This document shows positions 1 to 5,157 of a stretch of 5,157 bases of DNA, one piece after another; positions within the stretch are counted from its first letter, which is position 1, and each line of letters opens with the position of its first letter. This stretch comes from Sphingomonadales bacterium (lineage in GTDB: Bacteria; Pseudomonadota; Alphaproteobacteria; Sphingomonadales; Sphingomonadaceae), in NCBI GenBank assembly GCA_017302775.1, contig JAFLDC010000233.1:1-5157 (forward strand). Reading direction: 5' to 3'. Position numbers and translations under genes: made by a program. Below the pieces are notes generated by a model that saw nothing but the letters and a program-made list of their open reading frames with translations, made no database searches and was not told the DNA's origin.

Positions 1-2152
1 TGTCTTGCGGCGTCGGCGTGCGGAACACCGGATCGTCACCACGTTCGACGAACTTCAGATCGCGCTCCATCACGCCCTGCGGGCTGGCGGCATAGCTCTC
101 GTAATTGATCTTTGCCGCGGCCTGGGCGCGCGCCACCGGATTCACATCCCAGCGCGGTGCCGCAAATTTTGAGGCGACCAGTTGCAGCTGATCGTCCAGA
201 TCGGCGGCGCGGGTATCCCCCTTGAAGGTAAATACCGTATCCTCGATCGAGAAATTGAAGGTGATCTTGCGCCCGGTCATGGCGCGGTCCATCGCTTCGC
301 GGTCCAGCGGGCCGACCCCGCTATCAACCAGGGCCATCTCACCCAGCGTCGCATAGGGCGCGGTCTTGGCGTTGAATGCCCGCCAGCCCGCCCCGAACCT
401 GACCTTCAGCGTCACCCGCCCGGGTTCGTCCGCTGTTGGCCACAGCTGAACCTTGACGCCATTGGCATAGTCAAGCTGATCGATTTCAAGCAGGCCGGTT
501 TTCTTTTCGCCAAGCGGAGCGGTCGGCGTGCCGATCGGCTTGAGATCGGCGATGCTGGACCCCGCCGCTGCCAGCCGCGAACCCTTGCTGGCAGCTACCG
601 GCGCAGCCAGCGCTGCACGGACCGACGCCGGCGTAGCTTCACCCGCCTTGGGTGTCACATAAACAGCGCGCGATACCGAACCCTTGAACATCGCCCGCGT
701 GCTGGCCAGCACATTGGCCGGGGTGAACAGCGGCTTGGACCTGTTGAAGATATCCTGGACCACTTCGGGCGATGCGATCGTCTCGCGGATATCAATTGCG
801 GACACCATGTTATCGGCCAGCTTTGCACCGGGTTGCAGCCGCCGCTGCTCAACCCCGCTTTCAAACGACACGCCGAATTCCTTCACTTCGCGGTCGATCT
901 CTTCCTGGGTCGGCGGCTTGGCCATGGCATCGGCGATCACGCCGCGCGTATCCTTCATCGCGGCCTGCCAGTTTTCGCCCAGCGGCGTAATCATCACGTA
1001 AGTAGCATCGGCCGAGCGCAAGACCTTTTCCTTGCTGACCTGCGCCGCCAGGAACGATCCGCCAGCGCGAGCCTTCGCCTCAAGCCGGCGGTTGATGATC
1101 GCCTGCGCCAGACTTTCGATCATGATCCCCTGGTTATAGGCGATCGTATCGCGCACCGGCCGCCATGGACGCATGACGGTATAGGTGATCGAACGCGGCA
1201 TGTCGGGTTCGACAATGACCCGCGTTTCCCCGATCGGCGGCATACCGGCCGCTCCCTTCGGTGCCAGCGGATCGCCGAACGGCGGCTCCGGCGTACGCGG
1301 CCCTACACCCTGCCAGCCCGCGAACCACTTCTTGATCGACGCCTCCATCGCGGCGGTCGGAATATCGCCAACCACAATGATCACGGCATTATCAGGCCGG
1401 TACCAGCGTTGATGAAACGCCGAAACACTGGCGCCGGTCGCGGCACTCAGCGTCTCGTCAGTCCCGATCACCGGGCGCACGGCCAGCTTCTGTCCGGCGA
1501 ACAGGGTTTGCTGGCTCTGATCATAAACCCGCGCCGCCGTACCGCCGCGCTCGCGCTTTTCGGCCATCACGATCGGCACGTCGGTGCGCACATTCTTTTC
1601 GCTCAATACCGGAGCAATCATCATGCCCGACAGCAACTTCATCGATTCGTCGACCGAGGCCTCTGTCGCGTTCGGCAGGTCGAGCTTGTAAGTGGTCGCG
1701 ATCGGGCTGGTTTCCGCGTTGGTATCGCTGCCGAAAGTTGCCCCCATCCGCTGCCAGGTAGGGATCGCCTCGCCCTCACCCAGGTACTTGGACTGGCGGA
1801 ACACCATATGTTCGAGCAGGTGCGAAAAGCCCTTTTCGGTGTCCCCTTCGTACATCGAGCCGACATCCATCCGAATCCGGATCGAGACCTGGCCCGGCGG
1901 CACCCCGTTCTTTCGCACGACATAGCGCACGCCGTTGGGCAGCTCGCCGAACTGCCATTCCTTGTCCTGCGGGATATCGCTGCACCGGTAAAGCCATGGC
2001 GCCGATGGATCACATTTGGCAGCCGTGGCCGCAGGCGCGGCAGGCGGACGCTTGCCCTTGACCGGCGCGGCTTGCAGGGTCGGCGTGGCGATCAGCGCAA
2101 CAGCAGGTAGAACAAGGGCGATGGCGCGCAGCGCGCGGATAGGCTTCAGCAT
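1..2152 (-). CDS. Secreted M16 (insulinase/pitrilysin-type) zinc metallopeptidase, 3' end off the window
   Basis: The reverse strand is open from the ATG at 2152 to base 1, giving 717 residues without a stop; the C-terminus lies outside the window. The N-terminus (MLKPIRALRAIALVLPAVAL...) is a Sec-type signal peptide, probably cut near residue 28 (TLQA/AP), so the enzyme should be periplasmic. Residues 65-115 begin the M16 fold (GELPNGVRYVVRKNG), and the inverted zinc motif HLLEH lies at 111-115: H111 and H115 are zinc ligands and E114 the catalytic base. E198 in VMAEKRER is the likely third ligand. A second, non-catalytic M16-like half begins near residue 560 (YANGVKVQLW) and shows no HxxEH. 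Family members of this two-half type are usually about 900-1000 residues, so roughly a quarter is missing. C47 and C57 could form a disulfide. The substrate is unknown; the family degrades peptides. No Shine-Dalgarno sequence precedes the start, which was chosen because the signal peptide begins there. Confidence 0.93.
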   Translation of the reverse strand, partial: MLKPIRALRAIALVLPAVALIATPTLQAAPVKGKRPPAAPAATAAKCDPSAPWLYRCSDIPQDKEWQFGELPNGVRYVVRKNGVPPGQVSIRIRMDVGSMYEGDTEKGFSHLLEHMVFRQSKYLGEGEAIPTWQRMGATFGSDTNAETSPIATTYKLDLPNATEASVDESMKLLSGMMIAPVLSEKNVRTDVPIVMAEKRERGGTAARVYDQSQQTLFAGQKLAVRPVIGTDETLSAATGASVSAFHQRWYRPDNAVIIVVGDIPTAAMEASIKKWFAGWQGVGPRTPEPPFGDPLAPKGAAGMPPIGETRVIVEPDMPRSITYTVMRPWRPVRDTIAYNQGIMIESLAQAIINRRLEAKARAGGSFLAAQVSKEKVLRSADATYVMITPLGENWQAAMKDTRGVIADAMAKPPTQEEIDREVKEFGVSFESGVEQRRLQPGAKLADNMVSAIDIRETIASPEVVQDIFNRSKPLFTPANVLASTRAMFKGSVSRAVYVTPKAGEATPASVRAALAAPVAASKGSRLAAAGSSIADLKPIGTPTAPLGEKKTGLLEIDQLDYANGVKVQLWPTADEPGRVTLKVRFGAGWRAFNAKTAPYATLGEMALVDSGVGPLDREAMDRAMTGRKITFNFSIEDTVFTFKGDTRAADLDDQLQLVASKFAAPRWDVNPVARAQAAAKINYESYAASPQGVMERDLKFVERGDDPVFRTPTPQD

Positions 2153-2288
2153 AGGGGACGGACTATACGCAGCGGTTTTGTGAAGGGCTAGTGAATATGG
2201 TGTGCAGGGGCGGACACTTAACGGCCGCAAACTTCCCGCTGTTGCTTGCCCCCTTGCCCCGATCCGTTGCCAGCCCTACATCTTCCCT
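2153..2288. promoter_or_regulatory. Divergent intergenic region between the M16 peptidase and Fe-S carrier genes
   Basis: This 136-bp gap must hold the promoters of both divergent genes. On the minus strand, TATAGT (2167 down to 2162) resembles a -10 box only 9 bases before the peptidase ATG. On the plus strand, TTGCCC (2254-2259) and TACATC (2277-2282), spaced 17 bases apart, form a weak sigma70-like pair that would start transcription almost at the carrier's ATG. Neither start codon has a purine-rich Shine-Dalgarno sequence; both are instead preceded by CCCT. Leaderless transcripts are therefore possible. No strong operator palindrome was recognised. Individual promoter boxes are weak matches and uncertain. 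Confidence 0.4.
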
Positions 2289-2864
2289 ATGTATATCGAA
2301 ACCGAAACCACGCCCAATCCGGCGACGCTGAAGTTCCTGCCCGGCCAGGAGGTGATGTATGCCGGAACCCGCGATTTCCGGGACGAGGACGATGCCGCGG
2401 CAAGCCCGCTGGCCGCCGCCCTGTTCGATCTGGGTGATGTCACCGGGGTGCTGTTCGGGCGGGATTTCGTTTCGGTTACGGCTGGGCCGGGGACCGACTG
2501 GTCCGCGCTCAAGCCGCAAGTCGTGGCGATCCTGCTGGATCACTTCATAACGCAGAGTCCGCTGTTCCATGCGCCGACGGCAAGCGGCATTGCCGTTCCG
2601 GCCGAGGAAGAGGACTATCAGGACGATCCAGCCGACGCGGACATCATTGCGCAAATCAGGGATCTGATCGAAACCCGGGTCCGACCGGCGGTAGCCGGCG
2701 ATGGCGGCGACATCGTCTATCGGGGATTTCGGGAGGGCGTGGTCTATCTCGCCATGCAGGGCGCCTGTTCCGGTTGCCCCAGCTCCACGGACACGCTCAA
2801 GAACGGGATCGAGACCTTGCTCAAGCACTACGTTCCAGAAGTCAGTGAAGTGCGCGCAGCCTAA
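2289..2864 (+). CDS. NFU1/NifU-type iron-sulfur cluster carrier protein
   Basis: The 191-residue product carries Fe-S clusters and passes them to apoproteins in the cytoplasm. Residues 1 to about 88 form an Nfu_N domain with the typical start MYIETETTPNPATLKFLPG. Residues about 115-185 form the NifU C-terminal domain, including PAVAGDGGDIVY and the cluster-binding CxxC pair C160/C163 in GACSGCPSS. The acidic linker (EEEDYQDDPADAD, near 106-118) is normal for this group. Length agrees with alphaproteobacterial and mitochondrial NFU1-type proteins. Unlike E. coli NfuA, the N-terminal domain is Nfu_N rather than a degenerate A-type domain, so the symbol nfuA is not assigned. The start at 2289 is fixed by the conserved N-terminus; upstream in-frame GTG codons would add unconserved sequence. 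There is no Shine-Dalgarno sequence. The gene heads a probable operon with the three genes downstream. Confidence 0.95.
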   Translation: MYIETETTPNPATLKFLPGQEVMYAGTRDFRDEDDAAASPLAAALFDLGDVTGVLFGRDFVSVTAGPGTDWSALKPQVVAILLDHFITQSPLFHAPTASGIAVPAEEEDYQDDPADADIIAQIRDLIETRVRPAVAGDGGDIVYRGFREGVVYLAMQGACSGCPSSTDTLKNGIETLLKHYVPEVSEVRAA

Positions 2865-2896
2865 GCCAGTTCATCAACAGGGGGTTTACACAATTC

Positions 2897-3490
2897 ATGT
2901 CTCAGCCGTTGCCCGACGCCGCGCTTGATCAGTTGTTCCGCACTGCCCGCACTTACAACGGTTATCTCGACCAGCCGGTTTCCACCGAACAGCTCCATGC
3001 GATCTGGGACCTGATGAAGATGGCACCGACCAGCGCCAACCAGCTTCCGGCGCGTCTGGTCTGGTGCACGACCGATGAAGCCAAGGCGCGGCTGGCAGCT
3101 TGCACCATGCCGGCCAATGGTGAGAAGATCCGCAAGGCGCCGGTTTCCGTAATCATTGCGATGGATCTGGAATTTCACGAGCAGCTGCCCTGGCTGTTCC
3201 CGCACACCGATGCGCGCGCCTGGTTTGTCGGCAATGACGAACTGCGCAAGAAGAGCGCCTTCCTTAACACCACGCTGCAGGGCGCCTACTTTATCATGGC
3301 TGCGCGGGCGCTGGGGCTGGATACCGGTCCAATGACCGGCTTTTCCAACGATGCCGTCGATGCGGCATTCTTTGCCGATCAGCCGCACCACAAGTCGGTG
3401 ATGATTTCCACGCTGGGCTATGGCGATCCGGCCAGCATATTTGCGCGAAGCCCGCGTCCCGATTTCGAAACCTTCAACCGCATGGCATAA
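2897..3490 (+). CDS. RutE-type nitroreductase-family oxidoreductase (malonic semialdehyde reductase-like)
   Basis: The 197-residue product closely resembles E. coli RutE (196 residues) along its whole length. Shared blocks include LFRTARTYNGYLDQPV (13-28), LMKMAPTSANQLPARLV (39-55), LPWLFPHTDARAWF (97-110), GAYFIMAARALGLDTGPMTGF (129-149) and GYGDPASIFARSPR (174-187). The family consists of FMN-dependent, NAD(P)H-using flavoproteins of the nitroreductase fold. RutE reduces malonic semialdehyde to 3-hydroxypropionate in the Rut pyrimidine degradation pathway. No other rut gene is visible here, so the physiological substrate is uncertain and the symbol is withheld. The gene lies 32 bases after the Fe-S carrier and 17 before tsaB, which suggests co-transcription. 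A G-run (2880-2884) stands 12 bases before the ATG, rather far for a good ribosome binding site. Confidence 0.9.
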   Translation: MSQPLPDAALDQLFRTARTYNGYLDQPVSTEQLHAIWDLMKMAPTSANQLPARLVWCTTDEAKARLAACTMPANGEKIRKAPVSVIIAMDLEFHEQLPWLFPHTDARAWFVGNDELRKKSAFLNTTLQGAYFIMAARALGLDTGPMTGFSNDAVDAAFFADQPHHKSVMISTLGYGDPASIFARSPRPDFETFNRMA

Positions 3491-3507
3491 GCGGTTATCA
3501 CACCGCC

Positions 3508-4125
3508 ATGAACACGCTGGTAATTGATTGCGCCACCGAGGCTTGCTCGGTCGCACTGTTTGACGGCGCGAAGCTCGTCGGCGGCGATTGCCGTGTGCTG
3601 GGGCGGGGCCATGCCGAACACCTCGTGCCGATGATCGCCGCCATGCCCGGCAAGGGCCGCGCTGACCGGATCGCCGTCGCGCTGGGGCCGGGCAGCTTTA
3701 CGGGGGTCCGGGTCGGCTTGGCGGCAGCGCGCGCGCTCGCTTTCGCCTGGAACAGTTCCTTGCTGGGCTATCCAACCCTGGCACTGGTTGCTGCCATGGC
3801 GCGCACCCTTCATCCCGGCCAGCCCGTGACCAGCGCGATGACCGGCGGCCACGGCGAATGGTTTGTGCAGGACTTTGCCGCCGACGGATCGGCGGCAAGC
3901 GATCTGGCCTCGCTATCGCCCGCCGCCGCTGCAGCGCGCGGGGCTGCCGACCTCGTGGCGGGAAGCCAGGCAGAAGCCTTGGTCACGGTGCGTGGACATG
4001 GCCTGGCCGCGGTGCTGTTGCCGGACGCGCGCTCCTTCGCAGCACTGCCTTCATGGTTTCTGACCGATCAGGTTGCGCCGCTATACGGCCGCGCACCCGA
4101 CGCGCGGCTGCCGGGAGCCGCATGA
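3508..4125 (+). CDS. tsaB: tRNA t6A37 biosynthesis protein TsaB (YeaZ family)
   Basis: The 205-residue product is the inactive ASKHA-fold partner that binds TsaD. With TsaC and TsaE, the complex places threonylcarbamoyl on A37 of tRNAs reading ANN codons. Diagnostic features are the N-terminal phosphate-loop strand MNTLVIDCATEACSVALFDG (1-20), the HAEHLVPMI segment (35-43) that stands where TsaD-type proteins have metal-binding histidines, and the hallmark ALGPGSFTGVRVGLAAARALA (58-78). The C-terminal YGRAPDAR (194-201) is also typical. It is somewhat shorter than E. coli TsaB (231 residues), mostly in the C-terminal half. The block usually written DARRGEVY in the family reads MTGGHGEWF here (111-119). 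No Shine-Dalgarno sequence precedes the ATG. It overlaps rimI by 4 bases (ATGA), a common and probably translationally coupled pairing. Confidence 0.96.
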   Translation: MNTLVIDCATEACSVALFDGAKLVGGDCRVLGRGHAEHLVPMIAAMPGKGRADRIAVALGPGSFTGVRVGLAAARALAFAWNSSLLGYPTLALVAAMARTLHPGQPVTSAMTGGHGEWFVQDFAADGSAASDLASLSPAAAAARGAADLVAGSQAEALVTVRGHGLAAVLLPDARSFAALPSWFLTDQVAPLYGRAPDARLPGAA

Positions 4126-4595
4126 TTCCGCCCGGCGATGATATCGACCGCCTGATGGCCGTGATGCACGCGGCTTTCGATCCGGCCTTTGCCGAGGCCT
4201 GGACGCGGCGGCAGGTGGAAGACGCGCTGTTGATCGGCAATTGCAGCTACGCCCTGATCGGCGCGACCGGGACGTGGCCGGGGACTGGAGAACCCGCAGC
4301 CGGGTTCTTCCCGTCGCGCTATGGTTTCGAAGAAGAAGAACTGCTGTTACTTGCGATTGCCCCGGAATTTCGTGGCAGGGGGCTGGCAACACAATTGCTG
4401 ACTGACCTGCAAAGCAAGGCGGAATCGCGTGGCGCACGGCGATTGCTGCTTGAGATGCGCCGCGGAAACCCCGCAGAACGGCTGTATCGTGCCAGCGGTT
4501 TTGTGCCAATCGGCGAACGGCTTAACTATTACCGTGCACCAAGCGGTCAACGATTGGATGCGATAACGTTCAGCAAGACTTTGCAGCAAACCTGA
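4122..4595 (+). CDS. rimI: RimI-type ribosomal protein S18-alanine N-acetyltransferase (GNAT)
   Basis: The 157-residue GNAT-fold enzyme should transfer acetyl from acetyl-CoA to the N-terminal alanine of ribosomal protein S18 or similar N-termini. The central strand and acetyl-CoA loop read LLLLAIAPEFRGRGLATQLL (74-93), with the R/Q-x-x-G-x-G/A signature at RGRGLA (84-89). E111 in LLLEMR and Y122 in RLYRASGF match the residues proposed as catalytic base and acid in enteric RimI (E103 and Y115). The C-terminal NYY (135-137) followed by DAI (146-148) is also a RimI trait. The start at 4122 is supported by the ATGA overlap with tsaB and by GGGAG at 4113-4117. Length is close to E. coli RimI (148). 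The substrate is assigned by homology and by the tsaB neighbourhood; broader GNAT specificity cannot be excluded. Confidence 0.92.
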   Translation: MIPPGDDIDRLMAVMHAAFDPAFAEAWTRRQVEDALLIGNCSYALIGATGTWPGTGEPAAGFFPSRYGFEEEELLLLAIAPEFRGRGLATQLLTDLQSKAESRGARRLLLEMRRGNPAERLYRASGFVPIGERLNYYRAPSGQRLDAITFSKTLQQT

Positions 4596-4653
4596 CAGTG
4601 CAATTGCTTTAATTCAGAAATGGATGTGAATATATTGGTGGGTAACACTGTCA
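4593..4653. repeat. Perfect 8-bp inverted repeat bracketing an AT-rich promoter segment
   Basis: TGACAGTG (4593-4600) and CACTGTCA (4646-4653) are exact reverse complements separated by 45 bases. The left arm includes the rimI stop codon. The intervening DNA contains the AT-rich stretch and the putative promoter of the downstream regulator. The arms do not extend further in either direction. It could be a widely spaced operator or chance; there is no T-run after the right arm, so it is not a classical terminator. Confidence 0.35.
4601..4636 (+). promoter_or_regulatory. AT-rich putative promoter and autoregulatory site of the MucR-family gene
   Basis: Only 9 of these 36 bases are G or C, in sharp contrast to the GC-rich genes on both sides. 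TATATT (4631-4636) matches the -10 consensus at five of six positions; the best -35 at 17 bases is TTTAAT (4608-4613), a weak match. Transcription would begin near 4643, leaving a leader of about 118 bases. MucR/Ros proteins are known to bind AT-rich DNA containing T-A steps and often repress their own genes, so this stretch is a reasonable autoregulatory target. That role is inferred. It also contains the palindrome GCAATTGC (4600-4607). Confidence 0.4.
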
Positions 4654-4696
4654 TCACCTTGTCTTGTTAACGACTCTGGACTAGGGGGACCGCGTC

Positions 4697-4756
4697 ATGC
4701 TTACCAAAAGCAGACTCCACAAAGGAAAACCGGGATCACTTGCAAAGGAAGGATAA
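4697..4756 (+). CDS. Possible 19-residue leader peptide ORF upstream of the MucR-family gene
   Basis: An ATG at 4697 opens a frame of 19 codons (MLTKSRLHKGKPGSLAKEG) ending in TAA at 4754-4756, just 4 bases before the regulator's ATG. AGGGGGA (4683-4689) lies 7 bases upstream of the ATG and is one of the better Shine-Dalgarno-like sequences in the window. The peptide is strongly basic, with five Lys/Arg and one His. Its last three codons (AAG GAA GGA) are also the regulator's Shine-Dalgarno sequence, so translating the leader could directly affect regulator translation. Against coding, the third codon positions are AT-rich (7 of 19 G or C), unlike the neighbouring genes. It has no recognised family and could be a chance ORF in an untranslated leader. 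Confidence 0.25.
   Translation: MLTKSRLHKGKPGSLAKEG
4745..4753 (+). promoter_or_regulatory. Strong ribosome binding site of the MucR-family gene
   Basis: AAGGAAGGA ends 7 bases before the ATG at 4761. It fixes that start over the out-of-frame ATG at 4756 and over later in-frame methionines (residues 8 and 11). It stands out because most other starts in the window have no recognisable Shine-Dalgarno sequence. Confidence 0.75.
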
Positions 4757-4760
4757 TGTC

Positions 4761-5157
4761 ATGGATGCAACCCATGCCGATATGAACGAAATGCTCATCA
4801 CCCTGACGTCGGACATCGTCGCCGCCCACGTCAGCAACAATGATGTTCGCGTTGACGATGTGGCAGGCCTGATCAACAACGTATATAGTGCCCTTGCCGG
4901 ACTCGGCGCTGCGCCTACGATTGAAGAAACGCTGCCCGAACCCGCCGTTTCGATCCGCGCTTCGATCAAGCCTGACTACATCGTATGTCTGGAAGACGGC
5001 AAAAAGCTGAAAATGCTGAAACGCCACTTGATGACGCATTACAATCTCACTCCTGAACAGTACCGCGCCCGGTGGAGCCTGCCGGCTGACTATCCGATGG
5101 TTGCACCAAACTATGCGGAAAAGCGCCGGGATCCGGCCAAGAAGATCGGCCTTGGCC
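4761..5157 (+). CDS. MucR/Ros-family transcriptional regulator, extreme 3' end off the window
   Basis: The window contains 132 residues; family members are usually about 140-150, so only a short tail is missing after KKIGLG. The N-terminal part (residues 7-50) is the helical region that mediates oligomerisation in MucR proteins. The C-terminal part is the Ros-type zinc-finger DNA-binding domain: PDYIVCLEDGKKLKMLKRHL (71-90), then MTHYNLTPEQYRARWSLP and DYPMVAPNYAE. Compared with Ros (ligands C79, C82, H92, H97), C76 and H89 are kept, the second cysteine is D79, and the last histidine aligns with Y94, with H93 next to it. Zinc binding may therefore use C-D-H-H with H93, or be lost. MucR proteins are global, H-NS-like repressors of AT-rich promoters and often autorepress. 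Sphingomonads often carry several paralogues, so no symbol is assigned. Its own promoter region and strong ribosome binding site suggest expression separate from the rimI operon. Confidence 0.93.
   Translation, partial: MDATHADMNEMLITLTSDIVAAHVSNNDVRVDDVAGLINNVYSALAGLGAAPTIEETLPEPAVSIRASIKPDYIVCLEDGKKLKMLKRHLMTHYNLTPEQYRARWSLPADYPMVAPNYAEKRRDPAKKIGLG

Noticed and set aside
182..2110. A 642-codon open frame on the plus strand opposite the M16 peptidase gene
   Set aside because: The translation is rich in Arg/His/Pro with no recognisable domain, and the opposite strand encodes a clear M16 peptidase with signal peptide and HLLEH motif. Long antisense frames are common opposite GC-rich genes.
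2202..2288. N-terminal extension of the Fe-S carrier from an upstream GTG
   Set aside because: The family begins at MYIETETTPNP; the extra 29 residues are not family-like and have no ribosome binding site.
2163..2828. A 221-codon minus-strand frame opposite the Fe-S carrier gene
   Set aside because: It is antisense to a gene with an intact Nfu_N domain and CxxC motif, and its product matches nothing recognisable.
2861..3556. A 231-codon minus-strand frame opposite the RutE-type gene
   Set aside because: It is the antisense shadow of a full-length RutE-family protein, with an Arg-rich composition and no domain signature.
3858..4121. N-terminal extension of RimI inside tsaB
   Set aside because: It would overlap tsaB by nearly 270 bases in another frame with Arg/Gly-rich low-information sequence; the ATGA overlap at 4122 with GGGAG upstream gives a normal RimI length.
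4654..4682. Possible terminator or hairpin around GTCTTGTTAACGAC
   Set aside because: The stem is only about 3-4 base pairs around the GTTAAC palindrome, and no T-run follows.
4701..5039. A 112-codon minus-strand frame opposite the MucR-family gene
   Set aside because: It is antisense to a clear Ros/MucR DNA-binding domain and has no domain of its own.

Overview
The window looks like chromosome of a GC-rich alphaproteobacterium, most likely of the order Sphingomonadales. This is an inference from protein features: an NFU1-type iron-sulfur carrier with an Nfu_N domain, a MucR/Ros-family regulator, GC-ending codons, and genes that mostly lack a clear Shine-Dalgarno sequence. No tRNA, rRNA, CRISPR array, insertion sequence or prophage signature was seen. 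I did not find a convincing new multi-gene system; this is mainly core housekeeping DNA.

Layout. Bases 1-2152 (minus strand) hold most of a secreted M16 (insulinase/pitrilysin-type) zinc peptidase whose C-terminal part runs off the left edge. A 136-bp divergent intergenic region follows. From 2289 rightwards, four plus-strand genes are packed closely: an NFU1/NifU-type Fe-S carrier (2289-2864), a RutE-type nitroreductase-family oxidoreductase (2897-3490), tsaB (3508-4125) and rimI (4122-4595, overlapping tsaB by 4 bases). The gaps are 32 and 17 bases and then an overlap, so a single operon is likely. A 165-bp, partly AT-rich region (4596-4760) separates rimI from a MucR/Ros-family regulator (4761 to beyond 5157) that lacks only its last few residues.

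How the genes relate. TsaB is the scaffold partner of TsaD in making the t6A modification of ANN-decoding tRNAs, and RimI is a ribosomal-protein-S18-type N-terminal acetyltransferase. The tsaB-rimI pair is a common bacterial neighbourhood tied to translation. The NFU1-type carrier hands Fe-S clusters to apoproteins. The RutE-like flavoprotein reduces small aldehydes or related substrates and has no obvious functional tie to its neighbours here.

The most interesting DNA is just upstream of the MucR gene: an AT-rich stretch with a TATATT element bracketed by an 8-bp inverted repeat, then a possible 19-codon leader ORF with its own Shine-Dalgarno-like sequence that ends 4 bases before the regulator's start codon. 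The regulator's zinc-finger region also departs from the classical Ros ligand set.
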